Source: Candidatus Bathyarchaeota archaeon RBG_13_52_12
GTDB lineage: Archaea; Thermoproteota; Bathyarchaeia; TCS64
Assembly: GCA_001774245.1 (NCBI GenBank)
Contig: MEZF01000045.1
Span: forward strand, 5,720 to 11,361
Reading direction: 5' to 3'
Length of the DNA: 5,642 nt
How positions within the stretch are numbered: the first letter of the stretch is position 1; each line of letters begins with the position of its first letter. The position numbers and the translations under genes were made by a program. The notes below the pieces were generated by a model. It did not search any database, was not told the DNA's origin, and worked only from the letters and a program-made list of their open reading frames with translations. This document shows, in pieces, positions 5,371-5,642 of this stretch.

Positions 5371-5642
5371 CTAGGATCCCATTCTGGCTATTACGGCTCT
5401 CTCCAGTTCCCACCTCTGCCTCTCTCTAAGCTCATACTTGACCCTCATAGCTGGCTTGTTTAGCTTAAGGTACCTGCGGAGGTCCGTGGGGGTGCCTAGT
5501 AGTACGAGGTCGCAGGGGGTGGCGTTGATTGCCTCTTCGAGTTCCTTCATCTGGTGTGCGCTATAGCCGACTGCAGGTAGGACCTTTTGGAGGTGGGGGT
5601 ACTGGTCATAGACGTGCTTGATTGTACCCGTGGCGTAGGGGC
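5371..5642 (-). CDS. Cyclic 2,3-diphosphoglycerate synthetase/COG2403 GTPase-like protein, C-terminal fragment
   Basis: Only the last 89 residues are in the window, ending at TAG (5373-5371); the rest lies beyond base 5642. The pattern PYATGTIKHVYDQYPH, LPAVGYSAHQMKELEEAIN, CDLVLLGTPTDLRRYL and NKPAMRVKYEL is the typical C-terminus of this archaeal family of about 450 residues. Its characterised member in Methanothermus makes cyclic 2,3-diphosphoglycerate from 2,3-diphosphoglycerate and ATP, a solute linked to thermostability. Related COG2403 proteins in other archaea and bacteria are annotated only as GTPases, so the reaction here is uncertain. The tail after the RVKYEL motif is Arg/Glu-rich (RERQRWELERAVIARMGS) and probably helical. 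Confidence 0.82.
   Translation of the reverse strand, partial: PYATGTIKHVYDQYPHLQKVLPAVGYSAHQMKELEEAINATPCDLVLLGTPTDLRRYLKLNKPAMRVKYELRERQRWELERAVIARMGS

Noticed and set aside
1..5642. CRISPR array, tRNA, rRNA or insertion sequence
   Set aside because: I saw no spaced direct repeats, cloverleaf-like sequence, transposase motifs or long terminal inverted repeats, and nearly all of the window is accounted for by genes.

Overview
This is a gene-dense, GC-rich window that most likely comes from an archaeon, probably of the Thermoproteota/TACK type. The evidence for this is the C-terminus of a cyclic 2,3-diphosphoglycerate synthetase/COG2403-type GTPase at the right edge, an archaeal-type GH116 glycosidase at the left edge, and heavy use of AGG/AGA, ATA and CTC codons. 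In addition, TTTATCC boxes lie about 27-30 bases upstream of start codons that have little or no leader, as archaeal leaderless promoters do, while an operon-internal gene has a near-perfect Shine-Dalgarno. The genus cannot be named from the sequence alone.

Layout: (1) 1-1885, minus: a large GH116 (bile-acid beta-glucosidase/DUF608) glycoside hydrolase, open from its ATG to the window edge, so its C-terminus is missing. (2) 1886-1970: a short divergent promoter region with an inverted repeat and a direct repeat. (3) 1971-2873, plus: a dihydrodipicolinate synthase (DapA)/N-acetylneuraminate lyase superfamily member that keeps the Schiff-base lysine but lacks the DapA substrate-binding residues. 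(4) 2913-3931, minus: a two-gene operon joined by an ATGA overlap. It encodes a DUF3830/cyclophilin-like protein and, downstream, a helical protein resembling the C-terminal bundle of cucumopine synthase. (5) 3932-4050: a second divergent promoter region with a TATA-like box for each side. (6) 4051-5277, plus: a Gfo/Idh/MocA oxidoreductase. (7) 5371-5642, minus: the last 89 residues of the cyclic-2,3-diphosphoglycerate synthetase/COG2403 protein. No gene-free stretch exceeds 300 bases.

A glycosidase, a keto-acid lyase/dehydratase-fold enzyme and a sugar-type dehydrogenase would fit uptake and oxidation of a glycoside or sugar acid. They sit in separate, alternating transcription units rather than one operon. 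The most distinctive part is the two-gene unit between the lyase and the dehydrogenase: it looks like cucumopine synthase split into its two domains as separate proteins. Its chemistry is unknown. Any link to the flanking keto-acid enzyme is inference from neighbourhood only.
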